DNA of 23,335 bases from Candidatus Manganitrophaceae bacterium (GCA_004297235.1 SCUR01000380.1:1-23335); one strand, 5' to 3'; shown: positions 14,847 through 22,990, counted from the stretch's first letter. Program-made: numbers and translations. Notes: generated from the sequence alone by a model not told the origin.

Positions 14847-16448
14847 ATGTCGTCTAATCCATCCCCCCGCGTCTCGGGCTGGGAGCCGCTTCAGCGGCCG
14901 CTCTTTCGGGCACTCTGGATCGCCACCGTCACCTCGAACATCGGCACCTGGATGCAGAATGTCGCCGCCGCCTGGCTGATGACCTCGCTCTCCCCCTCTC
15001 CGATCATGATCTCGCTGGTTCAGGCGGCGACCAGTCTTCCGATCTTTCTTCTGGTCCTTCCGGCCGGCGCGCTGGCTGATATCGTCGATCGCCGCCGGCT
15101 TCTGCTCTTCACGCAGGGATGGATGTTGGCGATGGCCGCGCTTCTTGGATTCTTCACCCTGGCCGGACGGATCACCCCTTCGATCCTTCTCCTCTTCACC
15201 TTTCTTTTGGGTCTCGGCGCGGCGATGAATGCCCCCGCCTGGCAGGCGATCTTCCCGGAATTGGTTCCCCGATCGGAGCTGCCGGCGGCCATCTCCCTCA
15301 ACAGCGCCGGGTTCAATATCGCCCGCGCGATCGGCCCGGCCCTCGGCGGCCTCATCGTCGCGGCGACGGGGCCGGGGGTCGTCTTCCTTCTCAATGCCGC
15401 CACCTTCTTCGGCGTGCTCATTGTCCTCTACCGCTGGCGCCGCCCGCCGCGCCGGAGCGCCCTGCCGGCCGAGCAGATCTTAGAAGCGATCGGGACGGGG
15501 CTCCGTTACGTCCGATACGCGCCGGTCCTTCAGTGGGTGCTCGTCCGCATCGGGCTTTTCATGTTCGGGGCGAGCGCCCTCCTCGCCCTTCTACCGCTCC
15601 TCGTCCAGCACCAGCTGGGCCTCGGCTCCTTCGGCTACGGCCTGCTTCTGGGAAGCCTGGGAGCGGGGGCGGTGCTGGGAGCGCTTTTCCAGGAGAGAAT
15701 TCGAAGACGGATCCCCCTTTATTGGATCATGACCGGCGCCGTTTTTTTATTTGCGATCGTGATGATTCTCTTCGCGACCTCCCGCTCTTTCGTCTTCCTG
15801 GTCCCCATGATGATGTTCGGCGGCGTCGCCTGGATGGTCGAGATTTCAAGTCTGAATGTGCTGGCCCAGACCTTCTCTCCCGACTGGGTGCTGGCCCGCT
15901 CGCTGGCCGTGTTTCTGCTGGTCGTTCAGGGAAGCATGATGATCGGAAGCCTCCTCTGGGGGAGCGTGGCCGAGCAGGCGGGGATTCCGGCCGCGCTGAT
16001 CCTGGCGGCGCTCAGCCTCCTGCTCGGCTGGATCATGACGGCGCGGGAGCGGCTCTCGGAGCGCGAACGGGTCGATCTGACACCGTCGATGCATTGGGCC
16101 GAACCGGTCCTCATCGGAACCGCCCGTCCGGAGCAGGGTCCGGTCCGGGTCATGGTCGAATACCGGATCGACCCGAAAAACCATGAGACATTTAAAACCG
16201 TCCTGCGGGAGCTGTCGCAGATTCGGCGGCGCGACGGCGGAAGACACTGGGAGCTCTACCGCGACACCGCCGATCCGAGCCGATACGTCGAAACCTTTCT
16301 CGTCGCCTCCTGGGCCGAGCATCTGCGCCAGCATGCGCGGGTCACGGTGGCCGACCGCGAGGTCGAGGAGCGGGTCCGCGCCCTCCACATCGGCGAAACC
16401 CCGCCGGTCGTCTCTCACTTTATCAATGCCGACGCTGCGGAAGAATAA
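14847..16448 (+). CDS. MFS exporter (MFS_3/EntS-like) with C-terminal ferredoxin-fold domain
   Basis: A 533-residue major facilitator superfamily protein of the MFS_3 group that includes the enterobactin exporter EntS. The hydrophobic region (about residues 20-410) suits 12 transmembrane helices, and loop 2-3 carries motif A, GALADIVDRRR (74-84). After the last helix, residues about 431-533 form a soluble domain beginning RVMVEYRIDPKNHETF. Its pattern resembles dimeric alpha/beta-barrel (antibiotic biosynthesis monooxygenase-like) proteins. This C-terminal extension occurs in many MFS_3 proteins and its role is unknown. The ATG at 14847 has GAGG six bases upstream. The in-frame ATG at 14826 lacks one. 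The cargo is not deducible, and no siderophore genes are nearby. It is divergent from moxR. Confidence 0.9.
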   Translation: MSSNPSPRVSGWEPLQRPLFRALWIATVTSNIGTWMQNVAAAWLMTSLSPSPIMISLVQAATSLPIFLLVLPAGALADIVDRRRLLLFTQGWMLAMAALLGFFTLAGRITPSILLLFTFLLGLGAAMNAPAWQAIFPELVPRSELPAAISLNSAGFNIARAIGPALGGLIVAATGPGVVFLLNAATFFGVLIVLYRWRRPPRRSALPAEQILEAIGTGLRYVRYAPVLQWVLVRIGLFMFGASALLALLPLLVQHQLGLGSFGYGLLLGSLGAGAVLGALFQERIRRRIPLYWIMTGAVFLFAIVMILFATSRSFVFLVPMMMFGGVAWMVEISSLNVLAQTFSPDWVLARSLAVFLLVVQGSMMIGSLLWGSVAEQAGIPAALILAALSLLLGWIMTARERLSERERVDLTPSMHWAEPVLIGTARPEQGPVRVMVEYRIDPKNHETFKTVLRELSQIRRRDGGRHWELYRDTADPSRYVETFLVASWAEHLRQHARVTVADREVEERVRALHIGETPPVVSHFINADAAEE

Positions 16449-16466
16449 GGGGGGAGAGCGGATCGA

Positions 16467-16496
16467 TTGTGGAATACCGGGAAGATATGCTACGAT
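16467..16496 (+). promoter_or_regulatory. Possible extended -10 promoter for coaE
   Basis: TTGTGG (16467-16472), an 18-bp spacer ending in TGC, and TACGAT (16491-16496) form a weak extended -10 promoter pattern. Transcription would begin about 20 bases before the coaE start. The match is only three of six at -35 and four of six at -10. Confidence 0.3.
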
Positions 16497-16524
16497 GGTC
16501 CTACTTTTAAACGGTGGACGACCG

Positions 16525-17145
16525 ATGATCTGGGTGGGATTGACCGGGGGAATCGCCAGCGGGAAGAGCACCGTCTCCCGGCTCTTCCGCGAGGCGGGGG
16601 CGTTTGTCATCGATGCGGATGAGATCGCACACGCCGTCATCCGCAAAGCGGCGCCGGCGTATGCCGGCGTCGTGGAGGCCTTCGGCGCCGGAATCCTCGA
16701 CGCGACGGGGGAGATCGACCGGAAACGCCTGGGAGAGATTGTCTTTCAGGATGCGCGCGCGCGCGAGCGCCTCAATCAACTCGTCCACCCGCATGTCTAC
16801 TCGCGGGCCGAGGCCGAGAAGCGGGCCATCGCCGAAACCGATCCCGGCGCCGTCATCCTCTTCGACGTTCCCTTGTTGATTGAAACGGGGGCCCATCGAG
16901 AAATGGATCGGGTCCTCCTGGCGTATGTCGATCGCGCCACGCAGATCGACCGGGTGATGAAGCGCGACGGCCTGACGCGGGAAGCGGCCGAGCGGCGCGT
17001 CGATGCGCAGATGCCGCTCGATGAGAAACGCCGCTTTGCGGACGAAATCATCGATACCGGCGCGCCATTGCCGCGCATCGAAGCGCAGGTCCGCTCCCTC
17101 TATCAGAGGCTGCACGAGAAGGCGACCTCCAAGCGAATTTCTTGA
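16525..17145 (+). CDS. coaE: Dephospho-CoA kinase
   Basis: A 206-residue enzyme that phosphorylates the 3'-hydroxyl of dephospho-CoA, the last step of coenzyme A synthesis (EC 2.7.1.24). The P-loop GGIASGKS is at 8-15. VIDADEIAH supplies Asp30 and Asp32, the base and substrate-binding acidic residues. LVHPHV (87-91), DVPLLIE (114-120) and the lid sequence RDGLTREAAERRVDAQMPLDEK complete the family signature. Length matches the usual ~200 residues. The ATG at 16525 gives the conserved MIWVGLTGG start. In-frame upstream sequence runs antisense-like through the MFS gene and is not family sequence. The stop codon lies inside the -35 box of the galU promoter. Confidence 0.95.
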   Translation: MIWVGLTGGIASGKSTVSRLFREAGAFVIDADEIAHAVIRKAAPAYAGVVEAFGAGILDATGEIDRKRLGEIVFQDARARERLNQLVHPHVYSRAEAEKRAIAETDPGAVILFDVPLLIETGAHREMDRVLLAYVDRATQIDRVMKRDGLTREAAERRVDAQMPLDEKRRFADEIIDTGAPLPRIEAQVRSLYQRLHEKATSKRIS

Positions 17146-17170
17146 CTTCCTTATTCCCCGTCGATAAAAT
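17142..17170 (+). promoter_or_regulatory. Near-consensus sigma70 promoter for galU
   Basis: TTGACT (17142-17147) and TAAAAT (17165-17170) each match the sigma70 consensus at five of six positions, with the ideal 17-bp spacer. Transcription would begin near 17177, followed by the strong AGGAGGG site (17184-17190) and the galU TTG start at 17198, leaving a leader of about 20 nt. The -35 box contains the coaE TGA stop codon. Confidence 0.75.
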
Positions 17171-17197
17171 AAGTCAACCATTCAGGAGGGAAAAACG

Positions 17198-18067
17198 TTG
17201 GGACGACAGATCACAAAGGCGGTGATTCCCGCCGCGGGACTCGGAACGCGGTTTCTCCCGGCCACCAAGGCGTCTCCCAAAGAGATGCTCCCGTTGGTCG
17301 ACAAGCCGCTGATCCAGTATGTCGTCGAGGAAGCGGTGGCTGCCGGCATCCGGGAGATCATCATCATCACCGGCCGCGGCAAACGGGCCATCGAGGATCA
17401 CTTCGACATCTCCTTCGAGCTGGAAGAAACCCTCCGGCAGAACGGCAAGCTGGAGTTGACGGAGAGCTTGAGAAAAATCTCCGACATGGCCGACTTCTGC
17501 TACATCCGGCAACGGCAGGCCCTCGGGCTCGGGCATGCCATTCTCTCCGCGAAGAATTTGATCGGCGATGAGGCCTTTGCCGTCTTGCTGGGCGACGACA
17601 TCATCGACCATCCCACCTCCGCCCTGCAGCAGATGATCGAGGTCTACCAGAAAAACCCGGCCCCCGTGATCGGCATCCAACGGGTTCCCAAATCCGAAGT
17701 CCGCCAGTATGGAATCATTGACGCCGAGGCGACCGTGGATGGACTCTACAAAATCAACGACCTGGTTGAAAAACCGGCCCCGAAGGAGGCGCCGTCCAAT
17801 CTCGCCGTCATCGGACGCTATATCCTCACCCCTGAAATCTTCGAGCTTCTTGAGAAGACAAAGCCGGGTAAAAACAACGAGATCCAGCTGACCGACGCCC
17901 TCAAAGAATTGGCCCGTCTGCGGAACATGTATGGATACGTCATCCAGGGAAAGCGCTTCGACGCCGGGGATAAACTTGGATTTCTCAAAGCCACGGTCGA
18001 GATGGGCCTGAAGAATCCCGAATTAGGAAAAGAGTTTCGAAAGTACCTGAAAGATCTTCCCCTCTAA
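17198..18067 (+). CDS. galU: UTP--glucose-1-phosphate uridylyltransferase
   Basis: A 289-residue nucleotidyltransferase that makes UDP-glucose from UTP and glucose-1-phosphate (EC 2.7.7.9), a precursor for envelope polysaccharides and glycogen or trehalose. The sequence AAGLGTRFLPATKASPKEM (12-30) is the nucleotide-binding signature. The LLGDDIID segment (about 129-135) holds the metal-binding Asp, and LVEKP and GRYILTPEIF are typical of GalU. The start codon is TTG, supported by AGGAGGG seven bases upstream and by the conserved N-terminus. No ATG nearby would preserve the Rossmann-like first strand. It appears to have its own promoter. lon follows after 197 nt. Confidence 0.95.
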   Translation: MGRQITKAVIPAAGLGTRFLPATKASPKEMLPLVDKPLIQYVVEEAVAAGIREIIIITGRGKRAIEDHFDISFELEETLRQNGKLELTESLRKISDMADFCYIRQRQALGLGHAILSAKNLIGDEAFAVLLGDDIIDHPTSALQQMIEVYQKNPAPVIGIQRVPKSEVRQYGIIDAEATVDGLYKINDLVEKPAPKEAPSNLAVIGRYILTPEIFELLEKTKPGKNNEIQLTDALKELARLRNMYGYVIQGKRFDAGDKLGFLKATVEMGLKNPELGKEFRKYLKDLPL

Positions 18068-18115
18068 GCCCGACCTGCGCCGCTCCGGGAATCCCGCTTG
18101 CGAAAGGGAAGCCGC

Positions 18116-18144
18116 TTGCAGAGTCCGATCGACCTGTGTAGAAT
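18116..18144 (+). promoter_or_regulatory. Possible promoter for lon
   Basis: TTGCAG (18116-18121), a 17-bp spacer and TAGAAT (18139-18144) form a plausible sigma70 promoter with a good -10 (five of six) and a weak -35 (three of six). Transcription would begin about 115 nt before lon. I see no CIRCE inverted repeat and no convincing sigma32 promoter, although lon is often heat-regulated. CCGCTTGC occurs twice, at 18094-18101 and 18112-18119, just upstream of and overlapping the -35 box. Confidence 0.4.
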
Positions 18145-18264
18145 GACTTAGATTATTCTGTCGCCCGGTTTCACCCGAGCATGTGGTTGATTCTCTATCC
18201 GCTTTTCCTTGCTTTGATCCGGAAACGATCGTCCCGCAAAACCTGAACGGAATAGGAGTTCCCT

Positions 18265-20706
18265 TTGCCTTCGAAAGATCAAGAAAAGCAGCCACTCGAC
18301 ATCCCCGAGAAGCTCCCCCTTCTCCCCGTCAGGGATATCGTCGTCTTCCCGCATATGGTCCTTCCCCTTTTTGTCGGCCGGGAGATTTCGGTCAAAGCGA
18401 TCGAAGAGGCGCTGGCAGGAAACAAACTGGTCGTCTTGGCCGCACAGACCGCTTCGGAGGTGGAGTCGCCCCAGCCGGACGATATCCACCGGATCGGATC
18501 GGTCGGGACGATCATGCGGATGCTGCGGCTGCCGGACGGACGGGTCAAGATCCTCGTTCAAGGGATCACCAAGGCGCGGATCACCTCCTTCCTCCAAACG
18601 ACCCCTTACTATCAGGTTCAGATCGAGAAGCTGGCCGATCCCACCCCCCCTGAAAGCGCACTGGAGGTTGAAGCGGCGGTCCGGACGGTCAAAGAGTTGA
18701 TGGGGAAGATCGTCGGCTTCGGGAAATTTATGGTCCCCGACATCATCTCCGTGATCGAGAACCTGGAAGATCCGGGGCGCTTGGCCGACATGATCGCATC
18801 GAATCTCGGTCTGAAGGTGGAGGCGGCGCAGGAGGTCTTGGAGATCCTCGACCCGCTGAAGCGGCTGCGGAAGATCAACGACCTTTTGGCCAAAGAGGTC
18901 GACGTCTTGACGATGCAGCAGAAGATTCAAGCCGAAGCCAAGGGAGAGATGGACAAAACCCAGCGGGAGTACTTCTTGCGGGAGCAGCTCAAAGCGATTC
19001 AGAAAGAGCTGGGCGATTCGGACGAGCGGGCCGAAGAGGTCCAGGAGTTCCGGAGCAAGGTCGCCGAGGCGAAGATGCCGGAGAAGGTGGCGAAGGAGGC
19101 CGAGCGCCAGATCAAGCGGCTGGAGAAGATGCACCCCGACTCCGCCGAGGCCTCCACGGTCCGGACCTACTTGGAATGGCTCGTCGAGCTCCCCTGGAGT
19201 GTCGCGACCAAAGACAACCTCGGTCTGATTACCGCGAAAAAAGTGTTGGATGAGGATCATTACGACCTGGAGCGGGTGAAAGATCGAATCTTGGAATACC
19301 TCGCCGTCCGGAAGATGAAGGAGAAGATGAAGGGGCCGATTCTCTGCTTTCTCGGCCCTCCGGGGGTCGGCAAGACTTCGCTGGGAAAATCGATCGCCCG
19401 CGCCTTGGGGCGGGAGTTTGTCCGGATCTCGCTCGGTGGGATTCGAGACGAAGCGGAGATCCGCGGCCATCGGCGGACCTATGTGGGGTCCTTGCCGGGC
19501 CGGATCATCCAAGGAATCAAGCAGGCGGGAACGAACAATCCGGTCTTCATGATGGATGAGATCGACAAAGTGGGAATGGATTTCCGGGGCGATCCGTCGG
19601 CCGCCTTGCTGGAGGTGTTGGACCCGGAGCAGAACCACAGCTTCTCAGATCACTATCTCGGCGTCCCATTTGATCTCTCGAATGTGATGTTCATCATGAC
19701 CGCCAACCAGATCGATCCGATCCCGGCGCCGCTGCGCGACCGGATGGAGATCATCGATATCTCCGGCTACACGACGGAGGAAAAAGTCGGCATCGCCCGG
19801 AATTACCTGATCCCGCGGCAGCTCTCGGAGCATGGGATCAAGGCCGACAAGGTCGTCTTTACCGACGCGGCGCTCGACCTGATGATCATGCAGTACACCC
19901 GCGAAGCGGGGGTCCGCAACCTGGAGCGGGAGATCGCCAACGTCCTCCGAAAGGTCGCGCGCAAGCTGACGGAGGGGAAAGAGCGGCGGTTCCGGATCAC
20001 CCCCTCCAACGTCGACCAGTATCTCGGCATTCCGAAATTCCTCCCCGAAGCGGAGCAGGAAAAAGATGAGATCGGGGTGGCGACCGGGCTTGCCTGGACG
20101 CCGACCGGCGGCGATATCATCCGGGTCGAAGCGACCGTCATGAAAGGAAGAGGAGGACTCACCCTCACCGGCCATCTCGGCGATGTGATGAAAGAGTCGG
20201 CCCAGGCGGCCCTCTCCTATATCCGATCGAAGGAGAAAGAGCTCGGCTTTAAGGCCGATCTCTTCTCAAAGAGCGATATCCACATCCATGTTCCGGCCGG
20301 GGCGATTCCGAAAGACGGCCCCTCCGCCGGGGTGACGATGGCGACCGCCCTCGCTTCGCTCTTGACCGGAAAAGCGGTCCGGCGGGATGTCGCGATGACC
20401 GGCGAAGTCACGCTGCGCGGACGGGTTCTTCCGATCGGCGGCCTCAAGGAGAAGATCCTGGCGGCCAAGCGGGCCGGCATGAAAACCGTGGTCCTCCCGA
20501 AGCGGAACGAAAAGGATCTGGAAGAGGTCCCCCGCCACGTCCAGCGGGGCCTCGATCTGGTTTTCGCCGATCATATGGATGCGGTTCTGGCGGCGGCCTT
20601 TAATGTGAAGAAAACACCCGCGGTCCTGCCGAAGACGATCGCCAAGACGCAACGGGAAAAGCAGCGGAAGCGGCCGCGGATCGCCCCCACGGTTGCCACC
20701 GTTTAA
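18265..20706 (+). CDS. lon: ATP-dependent protease La (Lon)
   Basis: An 813-residue LonA protease (EC 3.4.21.53) that degrades misfolded and regulatory proteins in the cytoplasm. The N-terminal LON substrate-binding domain begins LPLLPVRDIVVFPHMVLPL. A helical region with the YFLREQLKAIQKELG signature precedes the AAA+ module with Walker A GPPGVGKT (364-371) and Walker B VFMMDEIDK. The C-terminal protease domain has the Ser-Lys dyad Ser687 in KDGPSAG and Lys730 in GGLKEK, with the same 43-residue spacing as E. coli Lon (Ser679/Lys722). A basic tail of about 30 residues extends past the usual end. The start codon is TTG, with GGAG six bases upstream. thiL starts 12 nt after the stop. Confidence 0.97.
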   Translation: MPSKDQEKQPLDIPEKLPLLPVRDIVVFPHMVLPLFVGREISVKAIEEALAGNKLVVLAAQTASEVESPQPDDIHRIGSVGTIMRMLRLPDGRVKILVQGITKARITSFLQTTPYYQVQIEKLADPTPPESALEVEAAVRTVKELMGKIVGFGKFMVPDIISVIENLEDPGRLADMIASNLGLKVEAAQEVLEILDPLKRLRKINDLLAKEVDVLTMQQKIQAEAKGEMDKTQREYFLREQLKAIQKELGDSDERAEEVQEFRSKVAEAKMPEKVAKEAERQIKRLEKMHPDSAEASTVRTYLEWLVELPWSVATKDNLGLITAKKVLDEDHYDLERVKDRILEYLAVRKMKEKMKGPILCFLGPPGVGKTSLGKSIARALGREFVRISLGGIRDEAEIRGHRRTYVGSLPGRIIQGIKQAGTNNPVFMMDEIDKVGMDFRGDPSAALLEVLDPEQNHSFSDHYLGVPFDLSNVMFIMTANQIDPIPAPLRDRMEIIDISGYTTEEKVGIARNYLIPRQLSEHGIKADKVVFTDAALDLMIMQYTREAGVRNLEREIANVLRKVARKLTEGKERRFRITPSNVDQYLGIPKFLPEAEQEKDEIGVATGLAWTPTGGDIIRVEATVMKGRGGLTLTGHLGDVMKESAQAALSYIRSKEKELGFKADLFSKSDIHIHVPAGAIPKDGPSAGVTMATALASLLTGKAVRRDVAMTGEVTLRGRVLPIGGLKEKILAAKRAGMKTVVLPKRNEKDLEEVPRHVQRGLDLVFADHMDAVLAAAFNVKKTPAVLPKTIAKTQREKQRKRPRIAPTVATV

Positions 20707-20718
20707 CATCGGGACTGA

Positions 20719-21750
20719 ATGGACCTCCGTCAACTCGGCGAGTTTGGTCTCATCGATCGGATTCAAAAGCGGTTCCCCCCCCCCGCTTCGAACGTCCCGC
20801 TCGGCATCGGGGATGATGCCGCGGCGATCCTTCCCTCCTCCAAACAATACCTCCTCCTGACCACCGACAGCCTGATCGAAGGGGTCCATTTCGACCCGGC
20901 CTTCTCGACTTATCAAGAGGTCGGCTACAAATCGGTCATGGTGAACGTCAGCGACATCGCCGCCATGGGGGGCGCGCCCCGCTATTTTCTGATCTCGCTC
21001 GGCCTCACGAATCGGCAGTCGGTCAAAGAGATCGACCAGCTCTACAAAGGAATTGAAAAAGGGAGCCGCGAGGCGGGGCTCGATCTGCTCGGCGGCAACA
21101 TCGCCTTTTCCACCGGACCCTTCTTTATCTCGCCGACCGTCCTGGGGGAAGTTCCGAAAAAAGAGCTGGTCAAGCGCTCCGGTGCACGGGAGGGGGACGG
21201 TCTCTATGTCACCGGGACGTTAGGGGAGGCCGCCGCCGGGTTGGCGCTGCTGCAGAAGGGAATCGAAACGGGGCGCTTTGCACGTCTGGTCCGCCGATAT
21301 CGGGCGCCGCAGGCCCGCTGGCGGGAGGGACGCCTCTTGGCGAAGGGACGGATTGCATCGGCGATGATCGACCTCTCCGATGGGTTGAGTTCCGATCTGG
21401 GTCATTTGATGCGGCAAAGCGGCCTCGGCGCCGAGATTGAGGCCGCTTTGCTGCCGCTCTCGTCTCCCTTAAGGGCCGCGGCTTTACAAATGGGGACCGA
21501 TCCGCTAGAGTATGCCTTACACGGGGGGGAAGATTACGAGCTCCTCTTTTCCGTCCCGGAACGTAACATCAAAAAACTCGAGAAGATGATCGAAAAGGGG
21601 CAGATCGCGGCGCATCGCATCGGGAAAATGACGCCGAAACGGCACGGCCTGAAACTGAAAGAGCCGAGCGGCCGCAGTCGAACCGTCGCACCGGGCGGCT
21701 GGGATCACTTCAGGGGCGTGGGGCAGGGCGCACCTGATGTGAAGATCTGA
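20719..21750 (+). CDS. thiL: Thiamine-monophosphate kinase
   Basis: A 343-residue kinase that converts thiamine monophosphate to thiamine diphosphate (EC 2.7.4.16), the last step of cofactor synthesis. Family motifs are complete: GIGDDAA with Asp32 and Asp33, TTDSLIEGVHF with Asp50, NVSDIAAMGG with Asp79 (metal and nucleotide site), GGN at 125-127, DLSDGLSSDLGHL and GGEDYELLF. The C-terminus ends in an unremarkable tail after the family's usual end. The ATG at 20719 gives the normal N-terminus. The upstream GGGA is a weak ribosome site, consistent with translation coupled to lon 12 nt away. No TPP riboswitch is visible, and no other thiamine genes are nearby. Confidence 0.95.
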   Translation: MDLRQLGEFGLIDRIQKRFPPPASNVPLGIGDDAAAILPSSKQYLLLTTDSLIEGVHFDPAFSTYQEVGYKSVMVNVSDIAAMGGAPRYFLISLGLTNRQSVKEIDQLYKGIEKGSREAGLDLLGGNIAFSTGPFFISPTVLGEVPKKELVKRSGAREGDGLYVTGTLGEAAAGLALLQKGIETGRFARLVRRYRAPQARWREGRLLAKGRIASAMIDLSDGLSSDLGHLMRQSGLGAEIEAALLPLSSPLRAAALQMGTDPLEYALHGGEDYELLFSVPERNIKKLEKMIEKGQIAAHRIGKMTPKRHGLKLKEPSGRSRTVAPGGWDHFRGVGQGAPDVKI

Positions 21751-21817
21751 AATCAGCAGACTTCTTCCGGCGCCGGCCCCACATACAAGACATACAAATA
21801 GATCGGAAGGAAATAAA

Positions 21818-22306
21818 ATGGGATTGATGCTGAAGGTGAAGGAGCAGGCGCGGCGGGTGTTGGGGTTGAACGATACGCCGCATCGAACTGCGCTGGCCTT
21901 CGCCGTCGGCGTCTTCATCGCATTCTCGCCGCTGCTCGGTCTTCACTTTATTCTGGCGATCATCTCGGCTTGGCTCTTCCGTCTCAATCGGGTGGCGATC
22001 CTGGTCGGCGCCTTCGTCAACAATCCCTGGACCTTCACCCCGATCACCCTCTCCTCCACCTGGTTCGGAATCGAGCTCTGCTGTAAAGCGAATCAGATCC
22101 CCCCGATCAATTGGGAGAACATCACTGTCGCCAACATGACGGCGCAGCTCAAATCGTATCTCTTCCCCTTTGTCCTCGGGTCGACCCTTCTGGGATTGGT
22201 CTTTTCGGTGATCGCCTATTTCGCAATGCTCTGGATGATCTCTCAATATCGGAATCGGAAGATGAAGAAACCCGAACCGGCGGCCGAATCTTCCAGCTCT
22301 TCGTGA
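21818..22306 (+). CDS. DUF2062 family membrane protein
   Basis: A 162-residue membrane protein of the DUF2062 family. The signature ALAFAVGVFIAFSPLLGLH (25-43) and FVNNPWTFTP (67-75) is clear. Hydrophobic segments near 25-55, 58-82 and 115-145 suggest three helices, followed by a charged tail ending in a run of serines. The family is often found alone or next to lipid or glycosyl-transfer enzymes and has no firm function. GGAAGG lies just upstream of the ATG. The gene is 67 nt after thiL and 6 nt before a small zinc-ribbon gene, so it probably belongs to the lon-thiL transcript. Confidence 0.88.
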   Translation: MGLMLKVKEQARRVLGLNDTPHRTALAFAVGVFIAFSPLLGLHFILAIISAWLFRLNRVAILVGAFVNNPWTFTPITLSSTWFGIELCCKANQIPPINWENITVANMTAQLKSYLFPFVLGSTLLGLVFSVIAYFAMLWMISQYRNRKMKKPEPAAESSSSS

Positions 22307-22312
22307 CGGACG

Positions 22313-22567
22313 ATGGATAAGCAGTTCGATCAGTTCCGCGCCTCGCTTCTTTACTGCAACAAATGCGGCCGCGCCATGCCGGTCCGCGAGCGGCTCCTTC
22401 TCGTCCTTCCCGACGGAGAGCTCTACGAATACCTCTGCCAGGGCTGCGGCAGCTCTCTCGGCTCCAAGACCGAGCGGGCCACCGGACCGAAAGTCTCGAT
22501 CGGGAAGACCCCTCCTCCCGCTCCCCCGACCGGACGACAGAAAAGACCCCCCCAGAGAAAACGGTAG
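22313..22567 (+). CDS. Small zinc-ribbon protein, function unknown
   Basis: An 84-residue protein with two CxxC knuckles, Cys15/Cys18 in YCNKCGR and Cys42/Cys45 in LCQGCGS, spaced as in a zinc ribbon, followed by a Pro-, Lys- and Arg-rich tail that is probably disordered. There is no signal peptide or membrane segment. It could bind nucleic acid or a protein partner, but nothing identifies which. The ATG is six bases after the DUF2062 stop, with only a weak GGA upstream. The tight spacing, same strand and intact cysteines support a real gene. Confidence 0.7.
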   Translation: MDKQFDQFRASLLYCNKCGRAMPVRERLLLVLPDGELYEYLCQGCGSSLGSKTERATGPKVSIGKTPPPAPPTGRQKRPPQRKR

Positions 22568-22594
22568 CGCTAGACCCTTCTTTTGTCAGGTTGA

Positions 22595-22990
22595 TTAAGA
22601 GACGGGCGATCGGTTTCGTCCCTTCCAGCCTGTCGCGAGGAGCAGCGTCCCCAAGACCAGAAATAGGACGGAGAGATGAAGATGGGCGGTGGGGTTGGGA
22701 TCCCCCTCCGGATAAAGGAGAACCTTGATCGCCCGGAAGCCCCACCAGATGATCGTGAAGAGGGAGGCGCCGATGAGGATCGTGTAATCGCGCCGCGTCG
22801 CCTTGCTGCCGCGGATCCCCATCGAGAGGAGAAAGGCGCCGATTGCAAACGAGATCACCGCGACGGCGGCATGGGGAAGCATGAAGGGGTCGTTCCCCCA
22901 GTGAAGGTAGAGGACATAGAGCCGGAACCCCCACGAAAAGAAGATCACCAGGCCGGTCAGGATGATGAGCGCGCGTGCTTTCTTCGACAT
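22595..22990 (-). CDS. Small four-helix membrane protein, function unknown
   Basis: A 131-residue polytopic protein with four predicted transmembrane helices, at about residues 8-27, 36-56, 66-88 and 103-120. A short positively charged N-terminus and C-terminus suggest that both lie in the cytoplasm. HLHLSVLFLVLG near the last helix and the LPHAAVAVI and WWGFRAIK segments carry histidine and tryptophan residues that could ligate cofactors, but I recognise no family. The ATG at 22990 is chosen because it directly precedes the first helix. A TTG at 23020 would add ten polar residues. The gene converges with the zinc-ribbon gene, 27 nt away, and lies 71 nt after the partial gene upstream. Confidence 0.7.
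   Translation of the reverse strand: MSKKARALIILTGLVIFFSWGFRLYVLYLHWGNDPFMLPHAAVAVISFAIGAFLLSMGIRGSKATRRDYTILIGASLFTIIWWGFRAIKVLLYPEGDPNPTAHLHLSVLFLVLGTLLLATGWKGRNRSPVS

Noticed and set aside
18068..18264. CIRCE or sigma32 heat-shock element for lon
   Set aside because: No TTAGCACTC/GAGTGCTAA inverted repeat and no well-spaced CTTGAA/CCCCAT pair were found.
20707..20718. A possible TPP riboswitch in front of thiL
   Set aside because: The lon-thiL gap is 12 nt, and no TPP-aptamer sequence motifs are seen there or elsewhere in the window.
21775..21810. ACATACAA-type direct repeat before the DUF2062 gene
   Set aside because: Two short, imperfect copies in an AT-richer leader are expected by chance and do not correspond to a known element.
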